From an uncultured Collinsella sp. (GTDB lineage Bacteria > Actinomycetota > Coriobacteriia > Coriobacteriales > Coriobacteriaceae), in NCBI GenBank assembly GCA_934621295.1, contig CAKTVB010000004.1:1-64000 (forward strand): DNA of 64,000 nucleotides. Direction: 5' to 3'. Positions 25,002 through 34,025 of this stretch are shown here, piece after piece (positions within the stretch are counted from its first letter, which is position 1; every line of letters begins with the position of its first letter). The translations under genes were made by a program, and so were the position numbers. Under the pieces are notes generated by a model that was not told the DNA's origin, ran no database searches, and worked only from the letters and a program-made list of their open reading frames with translations.

Positions 25002-25026
25002 TGAACAGGGGGCGTAGCCCTGTTCA
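25002..25026 (+). terminator. Stem-loop after the ACGX operon
   Basis: Nine-base perfect arms TGAACAGGG/CCCTGTTCA with a seven-base loop, 33 bases after the nitroreductase stop. There is no T tract, so termination would be weak or factor-assisted. Confidence 0.5.
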
Positions 25027-25050
25027 TACCGGGGTTCATGTCGGCGCCGA

Positions 25051-25370
25051 TCAGTGCCCGCGATGCTTCCGCTTGCGCTTCAGCGTTCGCTGCTCGAAAC
25101 GCGCTTTCGCCTCTTCCGTGCGGCGCTTGCTTCTTGCTTGAACCGATTCCAGCTTCATCGTTTCCCGCTGGTTCGCGAGCGCCCGCTGTGCCTTGGTGCT
25201 CATCGCGGGCTGCTTAAGGGCTTTCGCCGCCTCACGGGCGCGTCGTTTGGAGTTCTTCGCGGGCTTGCTCGCCTCGCTCGGATCGTCACCGAAGAATGCG
25301 AGCTTCTCCCATTTGCCGACAACGAATTGCAGGATCTCCTCATCGGACGGCTCCGCGCCGAAGACGATGC
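25051..25370 (-). pseudogene. YjdF second copy, N-terminus deleted
   Basis: The C-terminal about 105 residues (IVFGAEPSDEEI to KRKRKHRGH) are closely similar to the intact copy at 17198. At the codon where the intact copy has ARIVFGA the sequence switches to unrelated DNA, which is the reverse strand of a DUF4143 remnant. The N-terminal strands, ribosome-binding site, riboswitch and promoter are all gone, so it is unlikely to be expressed as YjdF. Confidence 0.8.
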
Positions 25371-25520
25371 TCGAGAGGGGGCTCACGCCACTTCTGTCCA
25401 TCAGAGATGTCTTCCCGAAGGTTTTTTATCGTTCGTGCGAGGTGCATGAGCCCTATGCGCGGGAGAGCGCGCTCGCGCTGGACCTGCGAGATGCCTGCTC
25501 GGCAGGCAGAGTTCTAAGCG
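25371..25520 (+). pseudogene. DUF4143-type ATPase C-terminal remnant
   Basis: It reads LERGLTPLLSIRDVFPKVF, then VHEPYARESALALDLRD. This is the same C-terminal block as at 17921-18067, with a degenerate end. It is directly abutted to the YjdF remnant at GACGATGC|TCGAGAGG. Comparison with the first locus shows that about 400 bases were deleted between short matching GA(T/C)GC sequences. Confidence 0.6.
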
Positions 25521-25784
25521 TAGGACTATTGGGCTGGCTGTTGGCAATATGCCTGTGCAGGAATGGAAATATCTTAGTTATGGGTGCGAAAATCGAAATA
25601 TCGACAAGTAATACCCCATAAGCGTCTTATCTATGAGCTGAAGATGTGGCATCGTTCGTGGTGAGGGTGCCCTCAATATCGAAGGCGGCGAATGCCAAGG
25701 CGCCATGCCATTGTGGGCTGGCGACGATTGCACAAACTGTTTGGCGTTCCAGTGATAACTTAATCCCTTTATGTTGGATGTTCA

Positions 25785-25990
25785 CTAAGAAGTGGTCCGA
25801 GTGATCACCGGGAATTGAACACCGTGAGCATGAAAAACTGAGCAGTTCGAGCAAAGGACCGCGCCTCGGAACTGAGTGACCTTCTCCTCGTTGAACCAGC
25901 AGGGCAGGTCATGCGAGTCGAACTCGTAATAAGAATCGAACAGCTCGCCGATTTCCCGATTCGGCGAAGCCACGATCGGGCCGATGCTGC
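25785..25990 (-). pseudogene. Fragment of the DSHD-PC family also seen at 15897
   Basis: It reads SPNREIGELFDSYYEFDSHD, then LPCWFNEEKV, after which the similarity to the first fragment stops. The shared core is (L/F)DSHD(Q/L)PC(R/W)(L/F)(D/N)EEK. No start with a ribosome-binding site is visible. Both fragments sit close to a yjdF copy. The family is unknown to me. Confidence 0.4.
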
Positions 25991-25999
25991 GCCCTCCGC

Positions 26000-26623
26000 T
26001 TACAGCTCGTCGACATGCATGGAGAGCAGGTCGTACAGGTTGACATGGAGTCCGCGGTAATCGGGGCAGGTGCGTTCGAGTACGGTGATGCAGCTTGTCG
26101 TGTCGAACTGGGCGATCCAGTGGGTTTCGCGCTCGAGTTGGGCGAGCCAGGCCTCAATATAATCGAGGCCTTGTAAGTGAACGTCGATGGGTTCGCTCAG
26201 CTGATAGTCGATATCGCAGGGAACCTCGTGCGCGGCAAAGCGTGTGTCGTAGCGGAGCTTGAGATCGCCGAGACTTGCGAGCGTGTCGCGTAGCGAGACA
26301 TTGCGGATGGGCGGCATAGTGAGGACGATGTCCCGCCAGGTGGCGACGGCGGCATCTGTGCGCGCGTCGAGTGCGGCAAGGCGTTCGTGCCAGAGCGCGA
26401 TGGGGTCATCGGTACAAAGCGTCCTGGCGGCTTCTTCTGCCGTTGCGTCCGTGATGCCGAGGACGTATGTGACCGATGCGGTGAGCTGCACCATTTCCCG
26501 GGCGCTGACCGAGGATGATCCGCCCATGCAATAGAGGTTGGCGACATAGGCCATCAGTCGCGCGAAGTTGCGCTGCGCGTGCGCGAGACTCGGTTGGCTG
26601 CTGGCATTAAGCTCGCTATTCAT
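26000..26623 (-). CDS. DUF6179-type protein
   Basis: A 207-residue, mainly helical soluble protein. LMAYVANLYCMGGSSSVSAR near the N-terminus and GLDYIEAWLAQLERETHW near residue 170 fit DUF6179. It overlaps the preceding DUF6323 gene by 8 bases, the usual pairing of these two families in Firmicutes and Coriobacteriia. I recall DUF6179 proteins being considerably longer, so this copy may be shortened at the C-terminus, where fragments follow. Function is unknown. Confidence 0.7.
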   Translation of the reverse strand: MNSELNASSQPSLAHAQRNFARLMAYVANLYCMGGSSSVSAREMVQLTASVTYVLGITDATAEEAARTLCTDDPIALWHERLAALDARTDAAVATWRDIVLTMPPIRNVSLRDTLASLGDLKLRYDTRFAAHEVPCDIDYQLSEPIDVHLQGLDYIEAWLAQLERETHWIAQFDTTSCITVLERTCPDYRGLHVNLYDLLSMHVDEL

Positions 26624-27179
26624 TCCAATCACCGGCCCATTCCTCTCCGTCCCAGCCGGGGGCGGTTTCATCGCATTCCCATTCCCTTGGGTCGAACGTA
26701 TACACGCAGCCCTCGTCGTCCGTGATGCGGTAGTTAGATTGTTCGGCCTCTTTCTGTGCCTGTCGGTACGACCTTGAATGAGCCATGATTTCCTCTACCG
26801 AGGTTTTGGCAACATCAGCCGCTTCGCCTTGTTCGATAAAACAACCGACCAGCGCCTCTATGATCTCGCCGTCCGGTACATCCACGCTCAGTTCATCCCG
26901 CGTCTGATAAAAACAGTCTTGAAGCGCAGCGAGCGTTGACGCGACGTTTGTATTTGCCAACGCGTTGGATTCGGCAAGCTCCCGCGCGATCAGCGCAACT
27001 GACGGGGCACCGAACTCGATGCGCTCGGCTTCGCAAAGGCATTGCTCCCGCTGCTTGGCAAGCTGACATGCCTCTTGGTGCGTGATAGCGATTTCCGCTG
27101 GGGCAAGCTGTTGATTGATTGCCGCTTGCAGCGATTCCGCACCGGATAAGGGGATGGGAAACAAGAGGTCGTTCGCCAT
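26616..27179 (-). CDS. DUF6323-type protein
   Basis: A 187-residue protein starting MANDLLFPIPLSGAESLQ. The block IAITHQEACQLAKQR, the ERIEFGAPSV motif and LQDCFYQTRDELS are those I associate with DUF6323. The C-terminus is very acidic with many Trp (WDGEEWAGDWNE). GGAAGGAC precedes the ATG. It is first of a two-gene unit with the DUF6179 gene. The pair is of unknown function; translational coupling suggests a complex. Confidence 0.7.
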   Translation of the reverse strand: MANDLLFPIPLSGAESLQAAINQQLAPAEIAITHQEACQLAKQREQCLCEAERIEFGAPSVALIARELAESNALANTNVASTLAALQDCFYQTRDELSVDVPDGEIIEALVGCFIEQGEAADVAKTSVEEIMAHSRSYRQAQKEAEQSNYRITDDEGCVYTFDPREWECDETAPGWDGEEWAGDWNE

Positions 27180-27848
27180 GTTGCCGTCCTTCCGTTGGGG
27201 TGGGTAATGCTTAATACCGCGAACGGCAAGGAAATACAAGTCTGCAAAAGACAAGGTAGATATGGTAATGTGGCCGAAAGAAACAGGTCGAGATTTACCC
27301 TTCCGGCTCGCGCAAGCGCACCGGAGAAGTTCAAGACCGTAATCCGCAAATCCCATCAATCTAATCGAGCGAAACAAGGCGTCGCAGCGCGTTCCGTGCT
27401 CCTGCTTTTGCGACTTCGCAATTGCCGGTTGGTGACGATCGCGCAAACTATCCGGCCTCCTGGCAGAAACGCACGCTCTTTGGTCGCTGTGTTCTGAGAT
27501 TGGCTCTTGGTCCCTCTTATGGCACGGAGTCATGATGCTCCCAAAAGCGAAACGGAATTTGAGTTTTGGGAACAGCCGCCGGTGATCATCCTTCTTTGCT
27601 AGCCAGAGTGTTGTTTGATGGCATTTGCTCGCTGGTGTTAACGGGTTAGTCCTCCACTTCGTTCAAAGGCGAGAAATGGGAGGCGATTTTTATGGGGCAG
27701 CCGGTATTATCCGACTCCAATATTGGGACATGGGGCAATTCCGCTTGCACGGGATGCACGCTACGCTGAATGCAAGGTGGAACGCGGCGCCGCCGCCTAT
27801 GGCGCACCATGCGTTCCGACCAGTGTCCCCGCATCGAAAGGAACCCCC
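27180..27848. other. Divergent intergenic region with a leader hairpin
   Basis: No gene is supported here. A hairpin with arms GGAACGC (27779-27785) and GCGTTCC (27811-27817) and an inner GGCGCC/GGCGC pairing lies 32 bases before the zinc-ribbon gene and may shape its leader. Confidence 0.4.
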
Positions 27849-28655
27849 ATGGCAGTTGGAAACGAAAAGGCCCCTAAGGAAATCATCTGCCCAGGCTGCG
27901 GTGGCGTCATTAAAAACACGGCGTTCAATCCCATCACCGACACGTGCGGTGCCATGCTACAGGACGGCTGGCTCTGCCCCGAGTGCGCCTACCGGCTGCG
28001 CCCCAAGTACCCGATGCACTATACCGACGACGAGCCCGCCACGTTAGAAAAGGCGCCCGATGCCGGCAGGCCCATCCTCACCATGCTCAGGAACGACTTC
28101 CTCTATGCCGACCCGCTCGATCCGGTGAACAGCACCGCCTTCTCTTATACCAGTGCACTTCGGAGTGACCCTTTGGCCAGGCTCAGGTCGGACCAGATCA
28201 AGGACGAGCTCGCGAGTATCGATGCGTACAAGCAAGAGGTCTCGAAGAGATTCGGCGGCGCCAAGAACGTGTTCGAGGTGCTTGAGGTTGCTCCGATGCC
28301 CAAGCTCAAGCCGTTTTGTGCGGGACTTCCCAACATCAAGCGCCTTAAGGGCACCATCGCGATTGCGGGCAACGTGCGCCTGGGCGCTTTTGCTGCCGGT
28401 GACATCGTGACGGTCCATCATGGCGGCATGCGCTATTCGGCGAAGGTGCTTATTAACCGTGCTACCACAGGGTTCTTGCGCTGGTGGATGTTTCCCAACG
28501 CGATTATTGGCCGGCCGCTGCCGACCGTCAGCACAATCGACAGTTCGGATCTTATCCCCGAGAAGGGCGGCTTGACCGAAGGGTGGCACGGCGTGCTGGT
28601 GTTGAGCCCCGAAGCTTCCGACATCGCTCCGGGAGATGCGCTCACGCTTGGGTGA
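27849..28655 (+). CDS. Zinc-ribbon protein of unknown function
   Basis: A 268-residue protein. An N-terminal zinc ribbon is formed by CPGCGG (about 14-19) and CPECAYRLRP (about 43-52). After a helical linker (residues 95-150) the C-terminal half looks like a beta barrel (GTIAIAGNVRLGAFAAGDIV, then VHHGGMRYSAKVLINRATTG), similar in pattern to EF-Tu domain 2. AAAGGAA precedes the ATG. No partner gene is close on the same strand. A nucleic-acid or translation-related role is only a guess. Confidence 0.65.
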   Translation: MAVGNEKAPKEIICPGCGGVIKNTAFNPITDTCGAMLQDGWLCPECAYRLRPKYPMHYTDDEPATLEKAPDAGRPILTMLRNDFLYADPLDPVNSTAFSYTSALRSDPLARLRSDQIKDELASIDAYKQEVSKRFGGAKNVFEVLEVAPMPKLKPFCAGLPNIKRLKGTIAIAGNVRLGAFAAGDIVTVHHGGMRYSAKVLINRATTGFLRWWMFPNAIIGRPLPTVSTIDSSDLIPEKGGLTEGWHGVLVLSPEASDIAPGDALTLG

Positions 28656-28727
28656 TGAGCGAGGCGGCGCACGTATACGGCGGGGACGTTTCGGGTCTTG
28701 ACCCATGTTTTTGTTTAGAGCACGCCT

Positions 28728-30395
28728 CTATCCTCGGGCGATGTGCTGCGGATACCACTTCTGGAACCATGCGGTGAAGACGCCCATCAGCGCGGGAAGG
28801 GCGGAGTTGATCGCGCCAACAAAGCTGGCTGCATCCGTCTGCATGATGAAATACGTCCATATGGGCGTGACCAAGTAGAGGACTCCCCATGCGGCGGTAA
28901 GGATGCGATTCGTCCTCATGAAAATCGGGTTGCGCAGCGCTGCGTCCCCGTTGTAGCTGTTCTTGGAGTAATGGGCGGTCAGCGGCACCTTTGTGAAGCA
29001 GGAGACTGTCCAGATGAGCCCAAACAAGAAGTACGATGCCGGGATTACCAGGATGGGGGAGGCTCCCGCCAACAATGCGATGGAACAGGCGCCGACCCCC
29101 AAGGCCGAGATTTGGTCGTATCGGGTTGCTTTGGTTCGGCACATTAGGACGGGCGTCAGCACGCATGTTGCCATACTGACGAGGCTGCCCCAGTAGCTAT
29201 CGATGGCGGCGGCAACCCAGAAGACGATCCAGGGAATTAAGAGCAGCAGCATGTTGGTCTTTGGCTTGTTTGAGGTCTTGGTGCTGTTTGCCTTAGCATC
29301 ATCGCTTGTGTCTGTGTCTCCACTGATCGTGCCGACGTTTGCGGCACCAAAATACTCATCCCAATGCATCATCAGATCGAAGTCGCCTTCAACCGAGTAC
29401 AGATGCTCCATGAGGGCTTCGTCACCGGCAATCTCGCCGCCGGCGATTGAGCGCCAAACGCTCAGGGGCGTGTTGATTCGCGTGGTGTAATCCGCGGCGA
29501 AGCCTTCGGCGGGCTCCTCTTCAACGCGGCTTCCGTCTGCCCCGAGCATGATACGGTACGTCTTGCCGATGTCGGTGTAGTTCATGTCGAGCGCGATGTC
29601 CCGCCCCGGCCAAGCCTGCCTGCGGTAGAGGGCGGCCATTTGACGGGTAAACACCAGGCTGGGATCTTCCTTTTCGCCGGACTCGCTCACGCCCCAGCTT
29701 GCGTCCGCCATCGCCTCGAAGACATCGCGCGGGAACAGGTCTTGGTCGAGTTTGGCGCGGGTTTCCCCAGTGATGCTCCCGCCCGCGAACTCTTCACCGG
29801 CTTTTTCGACTTGTGAAAGGTACTCGTCCGTACGCTCTGCCAGTTCCTTCACGCGGAAGAGTTCGCCCTGTCCGCAGAAGAGCGCGGTGTAGCCATCCTT
29901 GCCGTAAAGTCGATCGAAGAGGTCGGTCATGCCGCTGTAATTGCCCTTTGCGGTATAGAATCCGCAGGTCGAAATCACGACTGCGCGCTTGCTGCTCATG
30001 TCGTAGCGCGACGGGTGTCCGCCGCTTTGAGTTTCGGCGCTCATGAAGGGGAGCGACATGGGAAGCTGACGGTCGATCAGGTTCTTTAACGGACCCGGCA
30101 GTCCAAAGTAGTACAGGGGAAAGCTCCAGATAATGACATCGGCCCACAGGATTTTCTCGATGATTTCCTGCATGTCGTCGCGGATGCAGCATGCTCCTGG
30201 TGTCTTGCTCCAGCAGGAAAAGCAGCCCAGGCAAGGTTTGATGTCGAGCGCGTTGATGTTCACGGTCTCGACTGTCGGCGCCTGTCCGCAGGTGCTTTCT
30301 TCCCGGGCGGCGATTCCTCGCAAAAAAGCGCTGGTCAGACGCCAGGTGTTGCTTCGATCGCCTTTGGGGCTGCCGTTGATAGCCAGGATGTTCAT
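28728..30395 (-). CDS. Flavodoxin-like NAD(P)H reductase with membrane domain
   Basis: A 555-residue fusion. Residues 1-190 are a flavodoxin fold (MNILAINGSPKGDRSNTWRL; the FMN loop SFPLYYFGLPGPLKNLIDR). The middle (about 270-370) resembles an SCP2-like ligand domain (MNYTDIGKTYRIMLGADG). The C-terminal 170 residues have four or more membrane helices. CLGCFSCWSKTPGACC holds a cluster of Cys near residue 52. The ATG overlaps the stop of the PadR gene (ATGA), so the regulator and enzyme are one operon. It is likely a membrane-anchored quinone or xenobiotic reductase controlled by PadR (inference). Confidence 0.75.
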   Translation of the reverse strand: MNILAINGSPKGDRSNTWRLTSAFLRGIAAREESTCGQAPTVETVNINALDIKPCLGCFSCWSKTPGACCIRDDMQEIIEKILWADVIIWSFPLYYFGLPGPLKNLIDRQLPMSLPFMSAETQSGGHPSRYDMSSKRAVVISTCGFYTAKGNYSGMTDLFDRLYGKDGYTALFCGQGELFRVKELAERTDEYLSQVEKAGEEFAGGSITGETRAKLDQDLFPRDVFEAMADASWGVSESGEKEDPSLVFTRQMAALYRRQAWPGRDIALDMNYTDIGKTYRIMLGADGSRVEEEPAEGFAADYTTRINTPLSVWRSIAGGEIAGDEALMEHLYSVEGDFDLMMHWDEYFGAANVGTISGDTDTSDDAKANSTKTSNKPKTNMLLLLIPWIVFWVAAAIDSYWGSLVSMATCVLTPVLMCRTKATRYDQISALGVGACSIALLAGASPILVIPASYFLFGLIWTVSCFTKVPLTAHYSKNSYNGDAALRNPIFMRTNRILTAAWGVLYLVTPIWTYFIMQTDAASFVGAINSALPALMGVFTAWFQKWYPQHIARG

Positions 30396-30934
30396 CGTTC
30401 GCTCCTCAGTTCGGCGGCGCAGTGCTCGGCCCAATCGATGTGCATTTGCTGGCTTCTTCTGCCAAAGTCGGCTGTCATTTTCCAGTATGGGCTGTGATTT
30501 TGCAGACCAAGTTCGCCCTCAAAGTAGTCGATGCTTTGGTCGACGTCAGAAAAGGCAGCGAGCTGCTGGCGGCATGCGCTCGCGATGCCTTCGAAGTAGG
30601 CGATGTTCTCCTCTTTGCTTCGGTTGCCCAGGAAGAACACCTGCATCAGCAAAGGCGCGCGGGTATCGCCGATGGGGTTTTGCGTGGAGAGCCAACTTAG
30701 AAGTTCGGCGCGGCCGGCTTTCGTAATGGAGCAGACATTCTTGTTGGGCTTCTCGCTTTGCTTGACGGTCGTGATCGTTATCCAACCGTTTTTCTCAAGG
30801 GTGCGCAGCTCGCGATAAATCTGGCTGCTTTGTGCTTGCCAAAAGAAGTTCAGGGATTTGTTGAAAATCTCTCGGATCTCATAGCCGGTCATGTCGCCGT
30901 AATTGAGAAGGCCGAGTATCCCGTGTTTTAGCAT
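30392..30934 (-). CDS. PadR-family transcriptional regulator
   Basis: A 180-residue regulator. The winged helix MLKHGILGLLNYGDMTGYEI, then SQIYRELRTLEKNGWI, is diagnostic of PadR, followed by the Vir C-terminal helical dimerisation domain (YFEGIASACRQQL). GGAGGGG precedes the ATG. It is first in the operon with the flavoprotein, whose expression it probably represses together with its own. Confidence 0.9.
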   Translation of the reverse strand: MLKHGILGLLNYGDMTGYEIREIFNKSLNFFWQAQSSQIYRELRTLEKNGWITITTVKQSEKPNKNVCSITKAGRAELLSWLSTQNPIGDTRAPLLMQVFFLGNRSKEENIAYFEGIASACRQQLAAFSDVDQSIDYFEGELGLQNHSPYWKMTADFGRRSQQMHIDWAEHCAAELRSER

Positions 30935-30977
30935 CGCCCCTCCGCGTTTCGTGTTGATATTCCACTTGTGCACTATG

Positions 30978-30983
30978 ATTATA
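30978..30983 (-). promoter_or_regulatory. Possible -10 box (TATAAT) for the PadR operon
   Basis: A perfect TATAAT on the minus strand, 44 bases before the PadR ATG. No clear -35 is seen at the usual distance. Confidence 0.45.
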
Positions 30984-31057
30984 GGCTATGGAAGGGCGAT
31001 GGCGGGGAACGGGGCGTAATGATTCGGTAAAGGCGGCGCCGGGCACACGGGTGGATT

Positions 31058-31225
31058 TGAAATGAGTGGCGGTGAATCGTTCATTTCTTCGTTGACGTCT
31101 GCCTTGTACCGGGTTTTGGACCCAAACGTGTGGCGGTAAATCGTTCATTTTGAAATGAGTGGCGGAGAAACGTGCAGCATCTTGCCGTTTTCGTCCCTGG
31201 GGCGTTTCAAAAACCGCCATTCATT
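31058..31225 (+). repeat. GTGGCGG palindromic repeat, copy 1
   Basis: Half units GAGTGGCGG(T)(G/A)AATCG at 31064 and 31128 are followed by ATTTTGAAATGAGTGGCGGA, a conserved core (GCAGCATCTTGCCGTTTTCG) and a closing AAAAACCGCCATTCAT. The ends are inverted, so the transcript would fold into a long hairpin. It lies between PadR and the MFS gene. Confidence 0.8.
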
Positions 31226-31302
31226 TAAGGCAGACGATATTCAAGGCAGACGACCCTGCTGACGCGGGTCGGTTTTCAACTTCATACTGCCAGCGAGAGC
31301 GT

Positions 31303-32538
31303 CTACCGCCAGCGGCGGCATCCTTCTTTGCGGATGCCCTCGTTGGCGCGATTCTTGCTAAACGACGTGTCGGAATGACGCGCCCACACCACGTAGATGA
31401 GCACGCTTACCACGCAGGCCAGCGAGACAATCATCCACATGCTTGAATAACCCATGACGGTAATGAGAGAGCCTGCGAGGCCGCCGCCCAGGCCGTAGCC
31501 GATATCGTAGCCGCACAAAAACGTCGAATTGGCTGAGCCGCGCGTCTCGTCGGACGAGGTATGAACCGCCATGGATTGCAGCGAGGGCTCAAGGCCGCCG
31601 AAGGCGTATCCGGCAAGTGCTGCGGAGAGAATGTACGTTGCGGTGTTGGGGACAAAGGCCAAGAGCAAGAAGGCCACGAGCATCGCCGCGTTGCAGGTGT
31701 AGACGAAGATGGCCTCGCCGCGCTGATCGACCAGCTTGCCCAGCGTGACGCGCACCACGAGGAGCATCACCGACATCACGATGAAGTAGATTGACCCCGA
31801 GGGCAGCGAATTCTCGGCAGCAAAGATGGCGACGAAGTTCTCCAAGGCGCCAAAGGTCAGCATAAAGACAAGCATAGTTGCCGTGGCGGGCAGGGAATCG
31901 CGGTTGATAATCGTGCGCGGGTCGAGCTTTTTCTTGGGAACATCCACCTTACGCGTACGCACAAAGGCAAAAAGAACAAGTCCAAGGCCCGCAATAGCGG
32001 CGGCGACGGCATACAGCGCATTAAAGCCAAAGCCTTCCATGAGGCTAAGGCCCAGCGCCGGTGCGATTGCGGAGGCCAGCGCCGTTGCCATGCCAAAATA
32101 GCCCATGCCCTCTGCAAAGCGGGGGCGGCAGATTACATCGGAGGCAACGGTTGCCGTGGTCGAATTAGAGAAGGACAGGCCGACGCCGTGAAGCATACGA
32201 AAGGCGATGCTCATCGAAAGGACCGGCACAAACACATACCCTAGCGGCGCGGCGCCCAAGAGGAGTAGGCCCACCACAAGCGCCACTTTGCGAACGCCGT
32301 TATCGAGCCACCAGCCTACAAACGGCCTGATGATCACAGCTACAAAGGCAAAGGCTGCCGCGCAGATGCCTGCGATGGCCTCGCTGCCACCCAAGCTTTG
32401 GATAAAGAACGGGAAGGTGGAGAGGCTCATGATGTGGTTGGTGAAGACGCAGAGGTTCACCAGGATGATGAGCACTAGGTCGCGCGTCCAAAGTCTGGCG
32501 GCAGGCTTGCCGGCGTGCGCTGTTTGTTCTGTTGACAT
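31303..32538 (-). CDS. Major facilitator superfamily transporter
   Basis: A 411-residue protein with 12 predicted membrane helices. After helix 2 comes the MFS motif region VGWWLDNGVRKV, and a second related motif LGKLVDQRGE follows in the C-terminal half. The pattern fits drug-efflux or general MFS exporters. AGGAGGG precedes the ATG. It is monocistronic. The substrate cannot be told from sequence. Confidence 0.85.
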   Translation of the reverse strand: MSTEQTAHAGKPAARLWTRDLVLIILVNLCVFTNHIMSLSTFPFFIQSLGGSEAIAGICAAAFAFVAVIIRPFVGWWLDNGVRKVALVVGLLLLGAAPLGYVFVPVLSMSIAFRMLHGVGLSFSNSTTATVASDVICRPRFAEGMGYFGMATALASAIAPALGLSLMEGFGFNALYAVAAAIAGLGLVLFAFVRTRKVDVPKKKLDPRTIINRDSLPATATMLVFMLTFGALENFVAIFAAENSLPSGSIYFIVMSVMLLVVRVTLGKLVDQRGEAIFVYTCNAAMLVAFLLLAFVPNTATYILSAALAGYAFGGLEPSLQSMAVHTSSDETRGSANSTFLCGYDIGYGLGGGLAGSLITVMGYSSMWMIVSLACVVSVLIYVVWARHSDTSFSKNRANEGIRKEGCRRWR

Positions 32539-32707
32539 AAAAAATCCCTCCTAGACGGGTTTGATAGGACCGTCCAGCAGGGATTAAATGCACGCAATGC
32601 GAAAATGTCACAGCTGAACGGCGAAGCCATCAATTGGACTTACGCACGGAGCAGCTCATTGACAAGTTGAAGTATATCGAAGATAAGGCCGGTTTGACAT
32701 ACGTCTT

Positions 32708-33244
32708 TTATGCTTTGGCCTCTTTTACGACCCTTGCTTCTCCTACATGCGAGAAAAGCGCTCCAAAGACAAGGCGCGTGACGGGAGACGCTGCAAAGAG
32801 GTTCCATAGCAGTGCCATGGGGAAGTTTTTGATAAGCGTGCCCACCCAGATGCCTGGGAGTTGGCTTACGGGCATACCCGCAAGAATGATGTTGAACAGG
32901 ATGCTTGCGACAAGACTCATCGTAGGGCACATGATAAGAACGGTGCAGCAGGAACGGATGGTTCCCTGGACAAAGGCGCTGTCGCGCTCGGGGTCGATAA
33001 GGCGCTTGGCAAGGGATGCTCCTCCGCGCGTGCCCCATAGATTCGAGAACAGGAAGACGAAGATCCACATGTACGCCGCTTCTACAAAGGCGCCGGCGAA
33101 TACATCGTTGGTCATATTGGAAAAGCCGCCCGCCATGGTGGGGATGCCCATTTTCCAGGCTACGTTATAGACTTCCATTCCATATGCCATCGTGATGGAC
33201 ATGAGGATTCCGAAGATTACGCCTTGAACCTTGTTCTTTGGCAT
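32708..33244 (-). CDS. DUF2798-type membrane protein
   Basis: A 178-residue protein with four hydrophobic segments. GVIFGILMSITMAYGMEVYN at the start and CPTMSLVASILF later fit the DUF2798 repeat, each repeat being two helices. AAAGGAGAG precedes the ATG. Nothing is known of its function; it sits alone after an upstream terminator. Confidence 0.75.
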   Translation of the reverse strand: MPKNKVQGVIFGILMSITMAYGMEVYNVAWKMGIPTMAGGFSNMTNDVFAGAFVEAAYMWIFVFLFSNLWGTRGGASLAKRLIDPERDSAFVQGTIRSCCTVLIMCPTMSLVASILFNIILAGMPVSQLPGIWVGTLIKNFPMALLWNLFAASPVTRLVFGALFSHVGEARVVKEAKA

Positions 33245-33293
33245 GAATCTCTCCTTTCTTGTGGGGGTTCGCGCGACATACCCCTAACAAACA

Positions 33294-33331
33294 AAAGCGT
33301 GCGGTCACCCGGAGGGGCAACCGCACGCTTT
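33294..33331 (-). terminator. Terminator of the SWIM-domain gene
   Basis: Twelve-base perfect arms AAAGCGTGCGGT/ACCGCACGCTTT with a 14-base loop. On the minus strand TTTTGTTTGTT follows. It separates the SWIM gene from DUF2798. Confidence 0.85.
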
Positions 33332-33465
33332 GCTTACTACACTGTATTTGCCGCGGAGAGTGACACTGTTGGACATCTGCCGCGGCAGCTTCGCGCTACA
33401 CGCACAGACCACTTTAGCACGTTAGTGTTGCTCGCTAACAGAATCAACACGAGGGTGCGACGGCG

Positions 33466-33921
33466 TTACCAGGGGTTGTACTGGTCGTGCGAATCTAATT
33501 CCTCGAGCGCGTTGATGAGTTCCTGCTGGAGCTGTGCTTTCGTTAGCTTCGAAACGTACGAGACGATTTCACGATGCCGCTCTTCTGCCTCGCGTTTTAA
33601 AGCTGCGTTGTAGAGAAGCTCCTCAAGTTCGACCTCTCGAAGAAAGTCCGCCTCGGCATTGGGGACGGCTTTGAAGAAAAGCGCGACCTTGTGCTTACAG
33701 ACGACTACTCGGTCCTTCGCGTGCGGGCAGTCGCACGTGGATCTGCGCGGATGGTCTAAGGACAGTTTGACGCGATATGGTTGCTCGGCCGAGCCCTGCA
33801 CGGTCCCTTCAAACCAGTTTCCCTCGCCTTTTTCGCAAGTGAGAACCTTGCCCGCGCGATAGATGCCAAGGCCGCGCCAGGCCGATTTTGCGCTGGCAAG
33901 ATTGATTACCGGGTGATACAT
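33466..33921 (-). CDS. SWIM zinc-finger protein
   Basis: A 151-residue protein. The SWIM motif CxC...CxH is seen as TCDCPHAKDRVVVCKHKVAL (about residues 62-81), within the usual YRVKLSLDHP context. The rest is a charged helical C-terminus. The ATG follows GAGGAG. SWIM domains bind DNA or proteins; this small stand-alone form has no assigned role. Confidence 0.8.
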   Translation of the reverse strand: MYHPVINLASAKSAWRGLGIYRAGKVLTCEKGEGNWFEGTVQGSAEQPYRVKLSLDHPRRSTCDCPHAKDRVVVCKHKVALFFKAVPNAEADFLREVELEELLYNAALKREAEERHREIVSYVSKLTKAQLQQELINALEELDSHDQYNPW

Positions 33922-34025
33922 GTGCGGCTCCTCTGCGAGATGATGGGTCCGTGTCCGTTAATTACGAGCTGCCTGTGGTTAGCTTGAATACCCTCGGAAG
34001 GTTGCGGCAGGTCGTTGGGTTCCAT

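Noticed and set aside
27195..27497. A 100-codon plus-strand frame upstream of DUF6323
   Set aside because: No ribosome-binding site, composition like non-coding DNA, and it covers the likely promoter of the minus-strand pair.
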